From the NCBI GenBank assembly GCA_035306725.1, contig DATGNN010000234.1, forward strand, positions 1 through 25,712: 25,712 nucleotides of DNA, given 5' to 3'. Made by a program: the position numbers and the translations under genes. The stretch is from JAAYEB01 sp035306725. Lineage in GTDB: Bacteria > Fibrobacterota > Chitinivibrionia > Chitinivibrionales > Chitinispirillaceae. Shown piece by piece: positions 1 through 8,013 of the stretch. Numbering within the stretch: the stretch's first letter is position 1; each line of letters starts with the position of its first letter. The notes under the pieces are model-generated. The model was not told the DNA's origin, did not search any database, and saw only the letters and a list, made by a program, of their open reading frames with translations.

Positions 1-2
1 CA

Positions 3-545
3 ACTTATTTAAAACTGCTAGAAAGTTTATATCATTTTTATCATATAAGCAGCTCACCAGAATGGCCCTGGTTTGAAAATATTGTTTCATATGCAAATGG
101 GAAGCTGTCGGAAGCACTGATCTGTGGAGGTGACTGGAGTGGTTCGGAGAGTATGAGAGATGCCGGACTTAAATCCTTAAAATGGCTATTGAATATTCAA
201 ACCACACCGCAAGGTTATTTCAGGGCTGTTGGCTGCAATGGTTTCTATCGGAAGGGACAGGAAATGGCCCTGTTTGATCAACAACCTATAGAAGCATACA
301 CAATGGTCAGTGCCTGCTACAAAGCATACCAGGTAACATCCGAGAAGTTTTGGAGAGATTCTGCCAAAACATGTTTTGAATGGTTTTTGGGTAGAAATGA
401 CCTTGGCTTGCCACTTTATAATTCCAAATCAGGTGGATGCAAAGACGCGCTGCATTCAGACCGTGTTAATTGTAACGAAGGTGCTGAATCAACATTATCA
501 TTTCTTTTGGCCCTTACTGAGATGTATTTACATTCGGATGATTAA
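3..545 (+). CDS. 3' end of a glycan-associated protein (C-terminal alpha/alpha-barrel-like domain), partial
   Basis: The reading frame is open from the window edge, so this is the last 180 residues of a longer protein; an internal ATG at 153 is not the start. Visible motifs include WPWFENIVSY, GLKSLKWLL, a GSNGF-like GCNGFYRKG, FDQQPIEAYTMVSACY, WFLGRNDLGLPLY, HSDRVNCNEGAES and LSFLLALTEMY. From memory this is the conserved C-terminal half of bacterial proteins found beside or fused to group-1 glycosyltransferases, with a six-hairpin glycosidase-like fold. The conserved D-Q-Q-P and N-E-G-A-E-S segments resemble active-site loops of that fold. It lies just upstream of a polysaccharide export operon, which supports a role in glycan metabolism. 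The substrate and exact reaction cannot be told from this fragment. Confidence 0.75.
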   Translation, partial: TYLKLLESLYHFYHISSSPEWPWFENIVSYANGKLSEALICGGDWSGSESMRDAGLKSLKWLLNIQTTPQGYFRAVGCNGFYRKGQEMALFDQQPIEAYTMVSACYKAYQVTSEKFWRDSAKTCFEWFLGRNDLGLPLYNSKSGGCKDALHSDRVNCNEGAESTLSFLLALTEMYLHSDD

Positions 546-745
546 ACTAAGTGAAGACAATTAACAGATGAAGTGTTTTGGAGCAGACCAGAATCTCGAC
601 TGAGCATAGTGCTGATTTTTCGGATATAGAACGATAATTACCCGGTTTGCTTTGATCTTTGCATAAACTAACCTGTCATGTGTGGTAAATTCATGTCTGG
701 ATCTTTAAATCTGAGTCCCGGTTATATATCAATTATCCTGATAGG

Positions 746-1168
746 TTATAAAAATTTCAGGTTTTCTATAATACCTTGAATAATATTTGGTGAAACGGGT
801 TTTATCAAACACAGGTCAATATTTGCAGCTTTTACTTTATCAAATATTTCGGAGAGGTCTACAGCGGTCCACAGGATAACTTTGACACCTGGCATTTTTT
901 GTTTTGCGTAGATAGAGATGACTATTCCAGCCTCTTCAATTGTTTCGCTGAATTTCAGATCAGTAATAATGACCTGATACAGGTTTTTATCAATACAGTG
1001 CTTTGCTTCATCAAAGGAGGATGATGTATGTACCATCATTCCGGATTTTCCGAACAGTTTTCTGAGAGCAAACAGCACTGTAGGATCGTCATCTATTACC
1101 AGTACTTTTTTAATTAATTCACTTTTTTTTCTCAAAGAGCCTCCTGAAACGATTAAATCGCGCTCCAT
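746..1168 (-). CDS. Stand-alone response-regulator receiver domain (CheY-like)
   Basis: A single receiver domain fills the protein, with no output domain. The acidic pocket is VIDDDP near the N-terminus, the phospho-acceptor Asp lies in IITDLKF, the switch Thr in LWTA and the conserved Lys in LIKPV. Such proteins pass phosphate between kinases or act by protein contact. The ATG at 1168 (140 aa) has no ribosome-binding site. A TTG at 1135 (129 aa) has AGGAGG four bases upstream and gives a product that begins only about ten residues before the first beta strand, so 1135 may be the true start. The gene is divergent from the polysaccharide export operon and convergent with the upstream glycan gene. 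A role in controlling polysaccharide synthesis is inference from position. No partner kinase is encoded in the window. Confidence 0.88.
   Translation of the reverse strand: MERDLIVSGGSLRKKSELIKKVLVIDDDPTVLFALRKLFGKSGMMVHTSSSFDEAKHCIDKNLYQVIITDLKFSETIEEAGIVISIYAKQKMPGVKVILWTAVDLSEIFDKVKAANIDLCLIKPVSPNIIQGIIENLKFL
1133..1145 (-). promoter_or_regulatory. Ribosome-binding site plus TTG start candidate for the receiver gene
   Basis: On the minus strand AGGAGG (1145-1140) is followed by CTCT and then TTG (1135-1133), in frame with the receiver. It is the only good Shine-Dalgarno sequence near the 5' end and competes with the unsupported ATG at 1168. The four-base spacer is a little short. Confidence 0.5.
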
Positions 1169-1192
1169 AGAAACTTGTTTAATTTTAAATGC

Positions 1193-1208
1193 AGCAAATA
1201 CTATTCCT
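1193..1208 (-). promoter_or_regulatory. Weak sigma-54 promoter candidate for the receiver gene
   Basis: The minus strand reads AGGAATAGTATTTGCT. The GG and GC elements are at the correct distance and the TTGCT box is perfect, but the -24 box differs from TGGCA at two bases. The start of transcription would be near 1182, giving only 14 bases before the ATG at 1168 but 47 before the TTG at 1135. This is support by spacing, not strong by itself. Confidence 0.35.
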
Positions 1209-1292
1209 GTTTTTTAATTTTATATTTTTATCAGTCTTATATTAAATAAACCTGTTTCCTAAATATTTACATTTTATTATTACTTGTATATT

Positions 1293-1319
1293 ATTATATG
1301 TTTATCATCAACATATAAT
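1293..1319. repeat. Perfect 10-bp inverted repeat, candidate enhancer/operator
   Basis: The arms ATTATATGTT and AACATATAAT are perfect reverse complements separated by 7 bases. The repeat sits in the 484-bp gap between the divergent receiver gene and the polysaccharide operon, about 225 bp upstream of the strong sigma-54 start site on the plus strand and about 125 bp upstream of the weak one on the minus strand. That position suits an enhancer-binding protein site. It is not followed by a T-run, so a terminator is unlikely. The rest of this gap is very AT-rich, with no open frame I trust. Confidence 0.5.
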
Positions 1320-1505
1320 CTGCAATTTTACTTGTTGATATCATGTTTGGGTTTTAATTTTTAAACATACTTGATTTAAATCAGTTTGTGAAACGACAAT
1401 TTTGGTATTTATTGCAATCTGTTCAATTATTAATGTATTGGAATGAATTAATTATCAGATTGAGAATAAAATTCATTTTGTTTAATTGCAATAGAACCTC
1501 GCTGG

Positions 1506-1521
1506 TGGCATATACCTTGCA
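1506..1521 (+). promoter_or_regulatory. Sigma-54 (-24/-12) promoter of the polysaccharide export operon
   Basis: The sequence TGGCATATACCTTGCA fits the consensus TGGCAY-R-N4-TTGCW at every constrained position, with exact GG-to-GC spacing. Transcription would start near 1532, leaving a leader of about 120 bases before the Wza-like gene. The orientation is correct for the operon. Confidence 0.82.
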
Positions 1522-1652
1522 ATTACTGGATTAAAAAGAGTCAGATCCGTTACTATTCACAAAGAGATTTTTCAATTAACGTCTGCTCACTCTTTGTATG
1601 GAATCTTAATGGATAGTGTGATAGATATAACCAGAAAAATAATGGAGGTAGT

Positions 1653-2339
1653 ATGACCCTTAAAGTGAAAATCTATTGGGGGGTTATTATTTTGGGTTCC
1701 ATTTTGATGATAACCGGCTGTTCTTCTTCAAAAGTAGCAAAGATTAAAATGTCAGAAGATTCATCTTTGAATAAAACTGAAGAATTTATCCCTGGAGATG
1801 CAATCAGGATATTTTTACCACTGGACACAGCTTCATTTCTTAATGGTACCTATCCAATAGATAACAACGGTAATATTATCATACCGGCACATGGTCAGAT
1901 AAGGGTAACCGATTATACTTCGGATGCGCTCTGCCAGCATCTTCAAACCACTTACCAGGAATATCTACGTTACCCCGAAATGCAGATCGAACCTCTGATA
2001 AGAGTAAGTCTTCAGGGTGGTTTTGTAAACCCTGGTTTTTACTATGTGCGACCAGACCAGTCGTTATGGAATGTGATTGCTCTGGCAGGAGGAACGACGT
2101 CAGAAAGAGGGCTGAAAAAAATGCGATGGGAACGCAGTAGTTCAGTTATGAATCGGAATTTAATCCCGGCATTGGAATCGGGTAAATCGTTACGCAGTCT
2201 TGGATTTCGATCGGGCGACCAGATCTGGACACCTGTATCACCCAGAAGTATCAGTGAAATTATTATACGGGATGTACTCCCTGTAGCAACATTTACACTT
2301 TCGTTGTATCTGGGTATAAAAACTCTAAATGATGACTGA
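1653..2339 (+). CDS. Wza-like polysaccharide export outer-membrane lipoprotein
   Basis: The 228-residue protein has a lipoprotein signal with lipobox LMITGC (Cys23), so it should be lipid-anchored after export. Residues about 45-110 form the polysaccharide export (PES) domain, recognisable from IPGDAIRIFLP, YPIDNNGNIIIPAHGQI and the YLRYPEMQIEP strand. An SLBB-type segment follows (VSLQGGFVNPGFYYVRPDQ, then LWNVIALAGGTT). A short hydrophobic stretch near the C-terminus (VLPVATFTLSLYLGI) may be the membrane-spanning helix that forms the pore in Wza. It is shorter than E. coli Wza (about 380 aa), with one clear SLBB repeat. GGAGG lies five bases before the ATG. It is the first gene after the sigma-54 promoter and 31 bases before the autokinase gene, the usual export pair. 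Confidence 0.9.
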   Translation: MTLKVKIYWGVIILGSILMITGCSSSKVAKIKMSEDSSLNKTEEFIPGDAIRIFLPLDTASFLNGTYPIDNNGNIIIPAHGQIRVTDYTSDALCQHLQTTYQEYLRYPEMQIEPLIRVSLQGGFVNPGFYYVRPDQSLWNVIALAGGTTSERGLKKMRWERSSSVMNRNLIPALESGKSLRSLGFRSGDQIWTPVSPRSISEIIIRDVLPVATFTLSLYLGIKTLNDD

Positions 2340-2370
2340 CTGATATAAACTTAAAACGCAGGAGTTAGCA

Positions 2371-4698
2371 GTGAGCTTCAGAACTCAATCATCCAGAAAC
2401 TTCGAGGCTGGTATGAAACGTCAATTTGATTATTATCTTCACCTTATAAGGCGAAGACTTTGGTTTATATTTCCGGTAAGTATTCTTGTACTGTTCGCCT
2501 ATGTTTTTGTTATCAATAAGCTTGGTCTGACAAGACCAAAAATGGAAGCTGCTGCAATTTTACAATTTGATAATCCTGACGATCTGAGTGCAGTTGATGA
2601 ACGTGTAGGACTTCAACCGGATACAAAAGCAATACTTGTAAAAAGCCGTACTTTCATAGAGAGCATTGTTAAAAAGATGGGTTTACAGCTTCATGTTTCA
2701 GAGCATGTCCGTAATGAACTTTTTGACTCTGTTAAAGTAGGAATGGATGCTCATGTTGGAGAATATGAGATCAGAATCAGAGGTGATTTATTTACGATTT
2801 ACTTTACTGACAATTATGAACAGATAGAAGACAGGGTAATAAAAAAGGATAAAGTGTCCAATCTCTCAAAAACGTTACTTCCAGGGATTAATATATGGTG
2901 GACAGAGCAGTATCAGGAAAAACCATTTGATGTAAAATTCAAAGTACGGAGAGTTCGTGATGCAGTTGATGACATAGTTAACAATCTGGCAGTCAAAACC
3001 TCTGGAAAAGACATGACAATAATGGCAATCTCGTTGTCGGGTAAAGACTATAAACTTATTACAGATATTATCAACAATATCGCAGATGACTTTGTGCAGG
3101 AAAATGCGCTAACTAAACGAAGCAGAAAAGATGAAGTAATAAAGATCCTTCAAAAACAGCTTGAGACAGCTCGAAGCGAGATGATTGCATCAGAAGCTGC
3201 TTTCAGGAGATATCGGGAACAGAATCCTACAGTTGGAATTCAGGATGCATTTTCTCCGCCTGTCCAGATTATGGATCTTCGGGAAACTGAAGCAGAGCTA
3301 CGTTCATCAGTTATTCAGGCACAGGGTCTGATAGAACGCTACAATACTGCAAAGGATACAGCACGGACAGGGATTATCGGAGAGATGATATCTTTTCTGA
3401 ATACATACGGTACAGGAACATCTGAAGGTCTTCGGGCCCAATTGATGTCACTCGAACAGGAAAGGCTTATGCTTGATCAGCAATACTCCCCTTTTCATCC
3501 ACTTGTCAGCGAAAACAAGGCAAAAATAAATCGATTAGGCTCCAAAGCAACAAATGCACTTCGGGATCTCATGAAACATATTGAACGAAAGTTGCATGAG
3601 AATACAGCCCGAATCGAAAAAATCAACTCAGAACTTGCATCACTCCCAAGAAAAGAGCTTCACTATTCAAAACTTCAGCGGCAATATGAGGTAAATTCTG
3701 AGATATTTTCGGCTATTCTGGCCAGATATAATGAAGCAAAAATAGCTAAAGCTGTAGAAATCGGCGATGTTTACGTAGTAGATCACGCAGTTGAACCCGA
3801 AAAAAAAACAGAGCCAAAGGTACTAATTGCACTGGCAGGATTTGGATTTCTGCTATGTTTCGCTTTTGGATTCGGTCCTGTTGCTGTTGCCGACTTTTTT
3901 GATCGTACTGCACATACTGAAAAGGATCTTCAGAGAATGACCGATCTTCTTGTACTTGAATCGATTCCTGTAAAGCAGTCATGGAAAAAACATATCAAGA
4001 ACGACGATTTTGGTATTGAAGACAAGCTTGTTGCAGCAGACTACTCACACAACTATGTTGATGAAACATATCGTTCATTAAGAACCAAAATATTATTAAA
4101 TATGCATGAAGAAAAGCAGAAACGGATTCTTGTTACCAGTATGAATGTCGGAGAGGGTAAATCTTTTACATCTGCTAATCTTGCCATAACCATGGCACAA
4201 CAGAAAATTCCCACAGTTTTAATAGATGGTGATCTGAGAAGAGGTATTCAACATCTGTATTTTGGTCTGGAAAAAAAACCCGGATTATCAAACATTCTTA
4301 CCGGGCATGTTTCTATTGAGGCTTCGAATATACAACCGATACTGCAGAAAACCCATATTCCATACCTTGCTTTAATCAGTTCAGGTGAGATTATTCGTAA
4401 TTCTGCAGAACTTCTCAATTCAATCAGATTCAGAGATTTTCTCAATTTTCTTTCAAAAAATTTCCAGATGATTATCATGGATACACCCCCGGCCGGTGTA
4501 GTATCCGATGCAATTGGAATTCTTGACTCTTTCAGCAGGTATGTATTTGTAATCAGGGCAGCTCATACCAATATTTCAGAACTGAATAAAAAGATAAGGC
4601 AGATCCCCGGACTGAGAAAAAAAGTCCTTGGACTGGTTTTCAATGGTGCTCCATACAAGAGAACCGAATATTATCAGTATACTAATTATAAATATTAA
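2371..4698 (+). CDS. Wzc-like polysaccharide co-polymerase / BY-family tyrosine autokinase
   Basis: The 775-residue inner-membrane protein joins a Wzz-type chain-length domain to a cytoplasmic tyrosine kinase. A first membrane helix lies near residues 30-50, a long periplasmic region with coiled coil near 245-450, and a second helix near 480-505 (ALAGFGFLLCFAFGFG). The kinase has Walker A NVGEGKS (592-598), Walker A' LIDGDLRR (617-624) and Walker B IIMDTPP (701-707). The tail from 762 holds six tyrosines in 14 residues, the expected autophosphorylation cluster. Phosphorylation cycling of this tail controls polymer assembly and length together with the Wza pore. The GTG start has GGAG upstream; an ATG at 2413 (codon 15) with a poorer site is the alternative. 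It ends 16 bases before the amidotransferase gene. Confidence 0.93.
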   Translation: MSFRTQSSRNFEAGMKRQFDYYLHLIRRRLWFIFPVSILVLFAYVFVINKLGLTRPKMEAAAILQFDNPDDLSAVDERVGLQPDTKAILVKSRTFIESIVKKMGLQLHVSEHVRNELFDSVKVGMDAHVGEYEIRIRGDLFTIYFTDNYEQIEDRVIKKDKVSNLSKTLLPGINIWWTEQYQEKPFDVKFKVRRVRDAVDDIVNNLAVKTSGKDMTIMAISLSGKDYKLITDIINNIADDFVQENALTKRSRKDEVIKILQKQLETARSEMIASEAAFRRYREQNPTVGIQDAFSPPVQIMDLRETEAELRSSVIQAQGLIERYNTAKDTARTGIIGEMISFLNTYGTGTSEGLRAQLMSLEQERLMLDQQYSPFHPLVSENKAKINRLGSKATNALRDLMKHIERKLHENTARIEKINSELASLPRKELHYSKLQRQYEVNSEIFSAILARYNEAKIAKAVEIGDVYVVDHAVEPEKKTEPKVLIALAGFGFLLCFAFGFGPVAVADFFDRTAHTEKDLQRMTDLLVLESIPVKQSWKKHIKNDDFGIEDKLVAADYSHNYVDETYRSLRTKILLNMHEEKQKRILVTSMNVGEGKSFTSANLAITMAQQKIPTVLIDGDLRRGIQHLYFGLEKKPGLSNILTGHVSIEASNIQPILQKTHIPYLALISSGEIIRNSAELLNSIRFRDFLNFLSKNFQMIIMDTPPAGVVSDAIGILDSFSRYVFVIRAAHTNISELNKKIRQIPGLRKKVLGLVFNGAPYKRTEYYQYTNYKY

Positions 4699-4714
4699 AC
4701 AGCAGGGATATTTT

Positions 4715-6691
4715 ATGTGCGGTATTACCGGCATTTATCATCAGGATCCCAATTTTCCGTTAGATACAGGGATCCTCAAAAAGATGACAAATATTCTGTT
4801 CCACCGGGGACCGGATGAAGTCGGGTATTATACAGGCGAAGGTGCAGCACTTGGAATACGAAGACTCAGCATTATTGATATTCATGGTGGGAATCAACCT
4901 ATACACAATGAAAATTCCACTTTGTATGTTATTTTAAATGGTGAAATTTTTAACTATATCGAACTTATGAAGTTTCTCAAATCAAGGGGACACTGTTTTT
5001 ATACAAAAAGCGATACAGAAGTAATAGTTCATCTTTACGAGGAGTACGGAGATAATTTTGTTAATTATATTAACGGACAGTTTTCAATTGCAATTTGGAA
5101 CAGCATATCAAGAGAGTTACTTATTGCACGAGACAGATTAGGTATACGACCTCTATATTATTCAAAGCTTCCAGATGGTCTTTTTTTATTTGGATCTGAG
5201 ATGAAAGCCCTGTTTTGCCATCCATCTGTTTATCCTGAAATTGATTATAAAGGACTTGAACAACTTTATACCATCTGGGTTACGGTTCCACCAAGAACAG
5301 TTTTTAAAAACATTACAGAACTATTACCTGGTAGTATACTCAAAGTTAACAAAAATGGAATTCACCTGAAAAGATACTGGAAAATCAGTTTTCCTCAAAA
5401 AAGTGATTACGAAAACCAGCCGTTGTCGTATTATACTGAAAAGTTAAGAGAACTCGTTTATGATTCGGTAACATTAAGATTGAGAGCAGATGTACCGGTA
5501 GCATCATATCTAAGCGGCGGTCTGGATTCATCAATAATTTCCGCATTAGTGAAAAAATATCATAACAACAGTTTAAAAACTTTTTCGGTTTTATTTAAGG
5601 ATGCTTCTTATGATGAAAGATTATACCAGCAATTAATGGTAGATTCGATAAAAACAGAACATAGCTCAATAGAGATCGACAACAGGTTAATTGGAGAGAA
5701 TTTTTCTGACGTTATCTGGCATGCTGAATATCCAATGCTTCGTACAGCTCCGGCTCCACTTTTTGAATTATCAAAACTTGTCAGAAAAAACAACATAAAA
5801 GTTGTTCTCACAGGTGAAGGTGCAGATGAAATCTTTTGTGGGTACAACATATTTAAAGAAAATCTGATAAGAAGATTCTGGGCTCGCATTCCAGATTCGA
5901 AAATGCGTCCTTTGCTTCTTTTGAAGCTTTATCCATATATCCATCAGAATCAAAAAGGCAGTCAATTCTGGCAGCTTTTCTTTAAACGGGATCTTGAATC
6001 TACCGAAAGTCCGCTATATTCTCATCTGATTCGCTGGTCCAATGCATCAAGAATCAAGAGATTTATTTCTGACAATATCAAAAGCAGATTCAACGAAAAA
6101 GAACATGTTTTTGGAGAACTTCAAAATTTTCTTGATCCGGATATTCACAACTGGGTTCCTTTATGTCAGGCACAGTATCTTGAACTTTCTCTATTCATGT
6201 CAGGTTACCTGTTATCATCACAAGGTGACCGAATGATGATGGGTAATTCAGTTGAAGGGAGGTTTCCTTTTCTTGATCATAGAATTGTTGAATTTGCATC
6301 AACGATACCACCCCGTTATAAGCTCAATGGATTAAATGAAAAATATATTTTAAAACAAGCTTTTGGTGATCTTATACCCGAAACGATTTCGAAGCGTCCC
6401 AAACAGCCATATCGTGCACCAGTTTCAAAATGTTTTTTGCCACAATACGGTTTTCATTCATCCAGATTACTATCCGAAGATGCTCTTCAGAGAAGCGGAT
6501 TATTTGATGTTAATAGTGTTTCAATGCTTATCTCAAAAATTACTGGTATTAAAACCGATATAAGTGCATCTGATGATATGGCAATGGCTGCCATAGTATC
6601 GACACAACTGCTATACCATAATTTCATTTCAGAAATTACAGACAATAAAAGCTATACCTGCAAATCTATGCCTCACGAATCCGATATTTAG
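4715..6691 (+). CDS. asnB: Asparagine-synthase-type glutamine amidotransferase (polysaccharide cluster)
   Basis: The start is the ATG at 4715, because Cys2 of MCGITG must become the N-terminal nucleophile of a class II glutaminase; an in-frame ATG at 4628 would bury it and overlap the kinase gene. AGGGA lies upstream. The 658 residues contain the glutaminase domain (FHRGPDE, LGIRRLSIID, LNGEIFNY, ARDRLGIRPLYY) and the ATP-pyrophosphatase synthetase domain with SGGLDSS (267-273), LTGEGADEIFCGY and VEGRFPFLDHRIVEFA. The reaction is transfer of glutamine ammonia to an adenylated carboxylate. By family it makes asparagine, but copies inside polysaccharide operons often seem to amidate sugar acids or another carboxylate. 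The tight operon position favours that here; the acceptor is unknown. Confidence 0.9.
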   Translation: MCGITGIYHQDPNFPLDTGILKKMTNILFHRGPDEVGYYTGEGAALGIRRLSIIDIHGGNQPIHNENSTLYVILNGEIFNYIELMKFLKSRGHCFYTKSDTEVIVHLYEEYGDNFVNYINGQFSIAIWNSISRELLIARDRLGIRPLYYSKLPDGLFLFGSEMKALFCHPSVYPEIDYKGLEQLYTIWVTVPPRTVFKNITELLPGSILKVNKNGIHLKRYWKISFPQKSDYENQPLSYYTEKLRELVYDSVTLRLRADVPVASYLSGGLDSSIISALVKKYHNNSLKTFSVLFKDASYDERLYQQLMVDSIKTEHSSIEIDNRLIGENFSDVIWHAEYPMLRTAPAPLFELSKLVRKNNIKVVLTGEGADEIFCGYNIFKENLIRRFWARIPDSKMRPLLLLKLYPYIHQNQKGSQFWQLFFKRDLESTESPLYSHLIRWSNASRIKRFISDNIKSRFNEKEHVFGELQNFLDPDIHNWVPLCQAQYLELSLFMSGYLLSSQGDRMMMGNSVEGRFPFLDHRIVEFASTIPPRYKLNGLNEKYILKQAFGDLIPETISKRPKQPYRAPVSKCFLPQYGFHSSRLLSEDALQRSGLFDVNSVSMLISKITGIKTDISASDDMAMAAIVSTQLLYHNFISEITDNKSYTCKSMPHESDI

Positions 6692-6760
6692 TTTGGATCA
6701 GACTGATTTTTCTGATACTGCCACATTTGTAATTGTAATCTGTTCTGAATGATGATTTAT

Positions 6761-6776
6761 TGGCAGATTAATTGCT
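6761..6776 (+). promoter_or_regulatory. Sigma-54 promoter of the deacetylase-like gene and GAF activator
   Basis: TGGCAGATTAATTGCT has perfect TGGCA and TTGCT boxes with exact spacing. Transcription would start near 6787, 54 bases before the gene at 6841. It lies in the 149-base gap after the amidotransferase gene and would give the downstream pair its own start, so the GAF activator could be autoregulated. Confidence 0.72.
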
Positions 6777-6840
6777 TTACTGAGATTTAATAAAAAACAC
6801 TTGTTTTGCCCAGTAACCTGTCTGCAGGATTTTTTTTTTA

Positions 6841-7974
6841 ATGCTTTTATGGATTGCACTTGCCGTTTTTGTCATATCGCTTTTTATATGTGTAAATATA
6901 TTACATTTTGTAACACGCAGACACAAATGGATTATTCCATATATCAGGAAATCAAATCGAAAACTTACTGACACAGATTATCCTGTCCATATTTATCTTT
7001 CGATTTGTGATCATTTTCAGCCTTTTTGGGGGTTTGTTTCACAAGAAATCGCAGAACATCGTGTTGTCACCTGGCAAAAGGAGTTCACACATCATGCACG
7101 GAAACATTTTGACTGCTGTGGACGCCATCCGATACATACTTTCTTTTATTCAGAAGAAGATTACAACCCACATTTTACTGATGAACTATCGAAACTGGTT
7201 AGAGAAAAACTTGCTGATATAGAATTACTTATATCTCACCATAATAATATCAAGCCGGATTTCAGGCGAAGGATTGAGGAGTTCAGGGATGTCCTTTTTC
7301 ATCATCATGGTCTTTTACGGAAGAATAGTTCCGGGAAAATTATCTATGGATTTGTTCACGGATACAGTGCACTAAACAAATCCCAAAATGATGGGGAATT
7401 CACTGGTACCACTAACGGAATACCTGTTTTGAAAGAAACCGGATGTTATGCTGATTATACATATCCTTCGCTTGGAGATATCACGCAACCCCCCTTTATA
7501 AACAGTATCTATTTTGCCAGTGATCAACCGGGTACTCCCCGGCCACATGAATCCGGATATCCAGCAGCAAAAAATATATGGTCTGAAAATGATCTTTTAT
7601 TTATTCAGGGACCTCTAACACTAAACTGGAACAGAAGGCTTTGGGGAATATTTCCCAGAATTGAGAATGGTTCAATAAATCATCTCAATCATTTTTCTGC
7701 TGATAGAGCTGATTTATGGGTTAACAAAGGAGTTCGTATCAATGGGCTTAAAAATCACATATTTATAAAACTTTTCACACATGGAGCCCTGGATCATACG
7801 ATTCGGTATTTTTTTGGAGAAAATGGTCTTGATCAATTATGGAGCTTTATGGAAAAAAATTACAACAATGACCAGTACAAACTATACTACGTGTCAGCAT
7901 TTGATATGTACAGGATAATCAAAAATCTCTGCACCGGAGCAGCTGTTATCAGCAATTCTGAAAGAAGCGTATAG
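6841..7974 (+). CDS. Polysaccharide-deacetylase-like membrane-anchored protein of polysaccharide clusters
   Basis: The 377-residue protein starts with one N-terminal membrane helix (about residues 2-26), followed by a globular domain. Conserved-looking segments are HIYLSICDHFQPFWG, PIHTFFYSEEDY, LLISHHNN, YGFVHGYSALN, ETGCYADYTYPS and FINSIYFASDQPG. I recognise these as a family found in exopolysaccharide gene clusters, distantly like NodB-type deacetylases in having an Asp-His pair (DHF) and a later His-His segment for a metal. Activity has not been shown as far as I know, and the usual second-motif acidic residues are not obvious here (ISHHNN). The start is weakly supported: AGGA lies 11 bases upstream across a run of ten T. 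The next gene follows after 39 bases. Confidence 0.6.
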   Translation: MLLWIALAVFVISLFICVNILHFVTRRHKWIIPYIRKSNRKLTDTDYPVHIYLSICDHFQPFWGFVSQEIAEHRVVTWQKEFTHHARKHFDCCGRHPIHTFFYSEEDYNPHFTDELSKLVREKLADIELLISHHNNIKPDFRRRIEEFRDVLFHHHGLLRKNSSGKIIYGFVHGYSALNKSQNDGEFTGTTNGIPVLKETGCYADYTYPSLGDITQPPFINSIYFASDQPGTPRPHESGYPAAKNIWSENDLLFIQGPLTLNWNRRLWGIFPRIENGSINHLNHFSADRADLWVNKGVRINGLKNHIFIKLFTHGALDHTIRYFFGENGLDQLWSFMEKNYNNDQYKLYYVSAFDMYRIIKNLCTGAAVISNSERSV

Positions 7975-8013
7975 ACTTTGATCTGAGGTTCTCAAATACT
8001 ATTTTTATAGTTT

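Noticed and set aside
4628..4714. Earlier in-frame ATG for the amidotransferase gene
   Set aside because: It overlaps the kinase gene and would bury the catalytic Cys2; the ATG at 4715 has a ribosome site and gives MCGITG.
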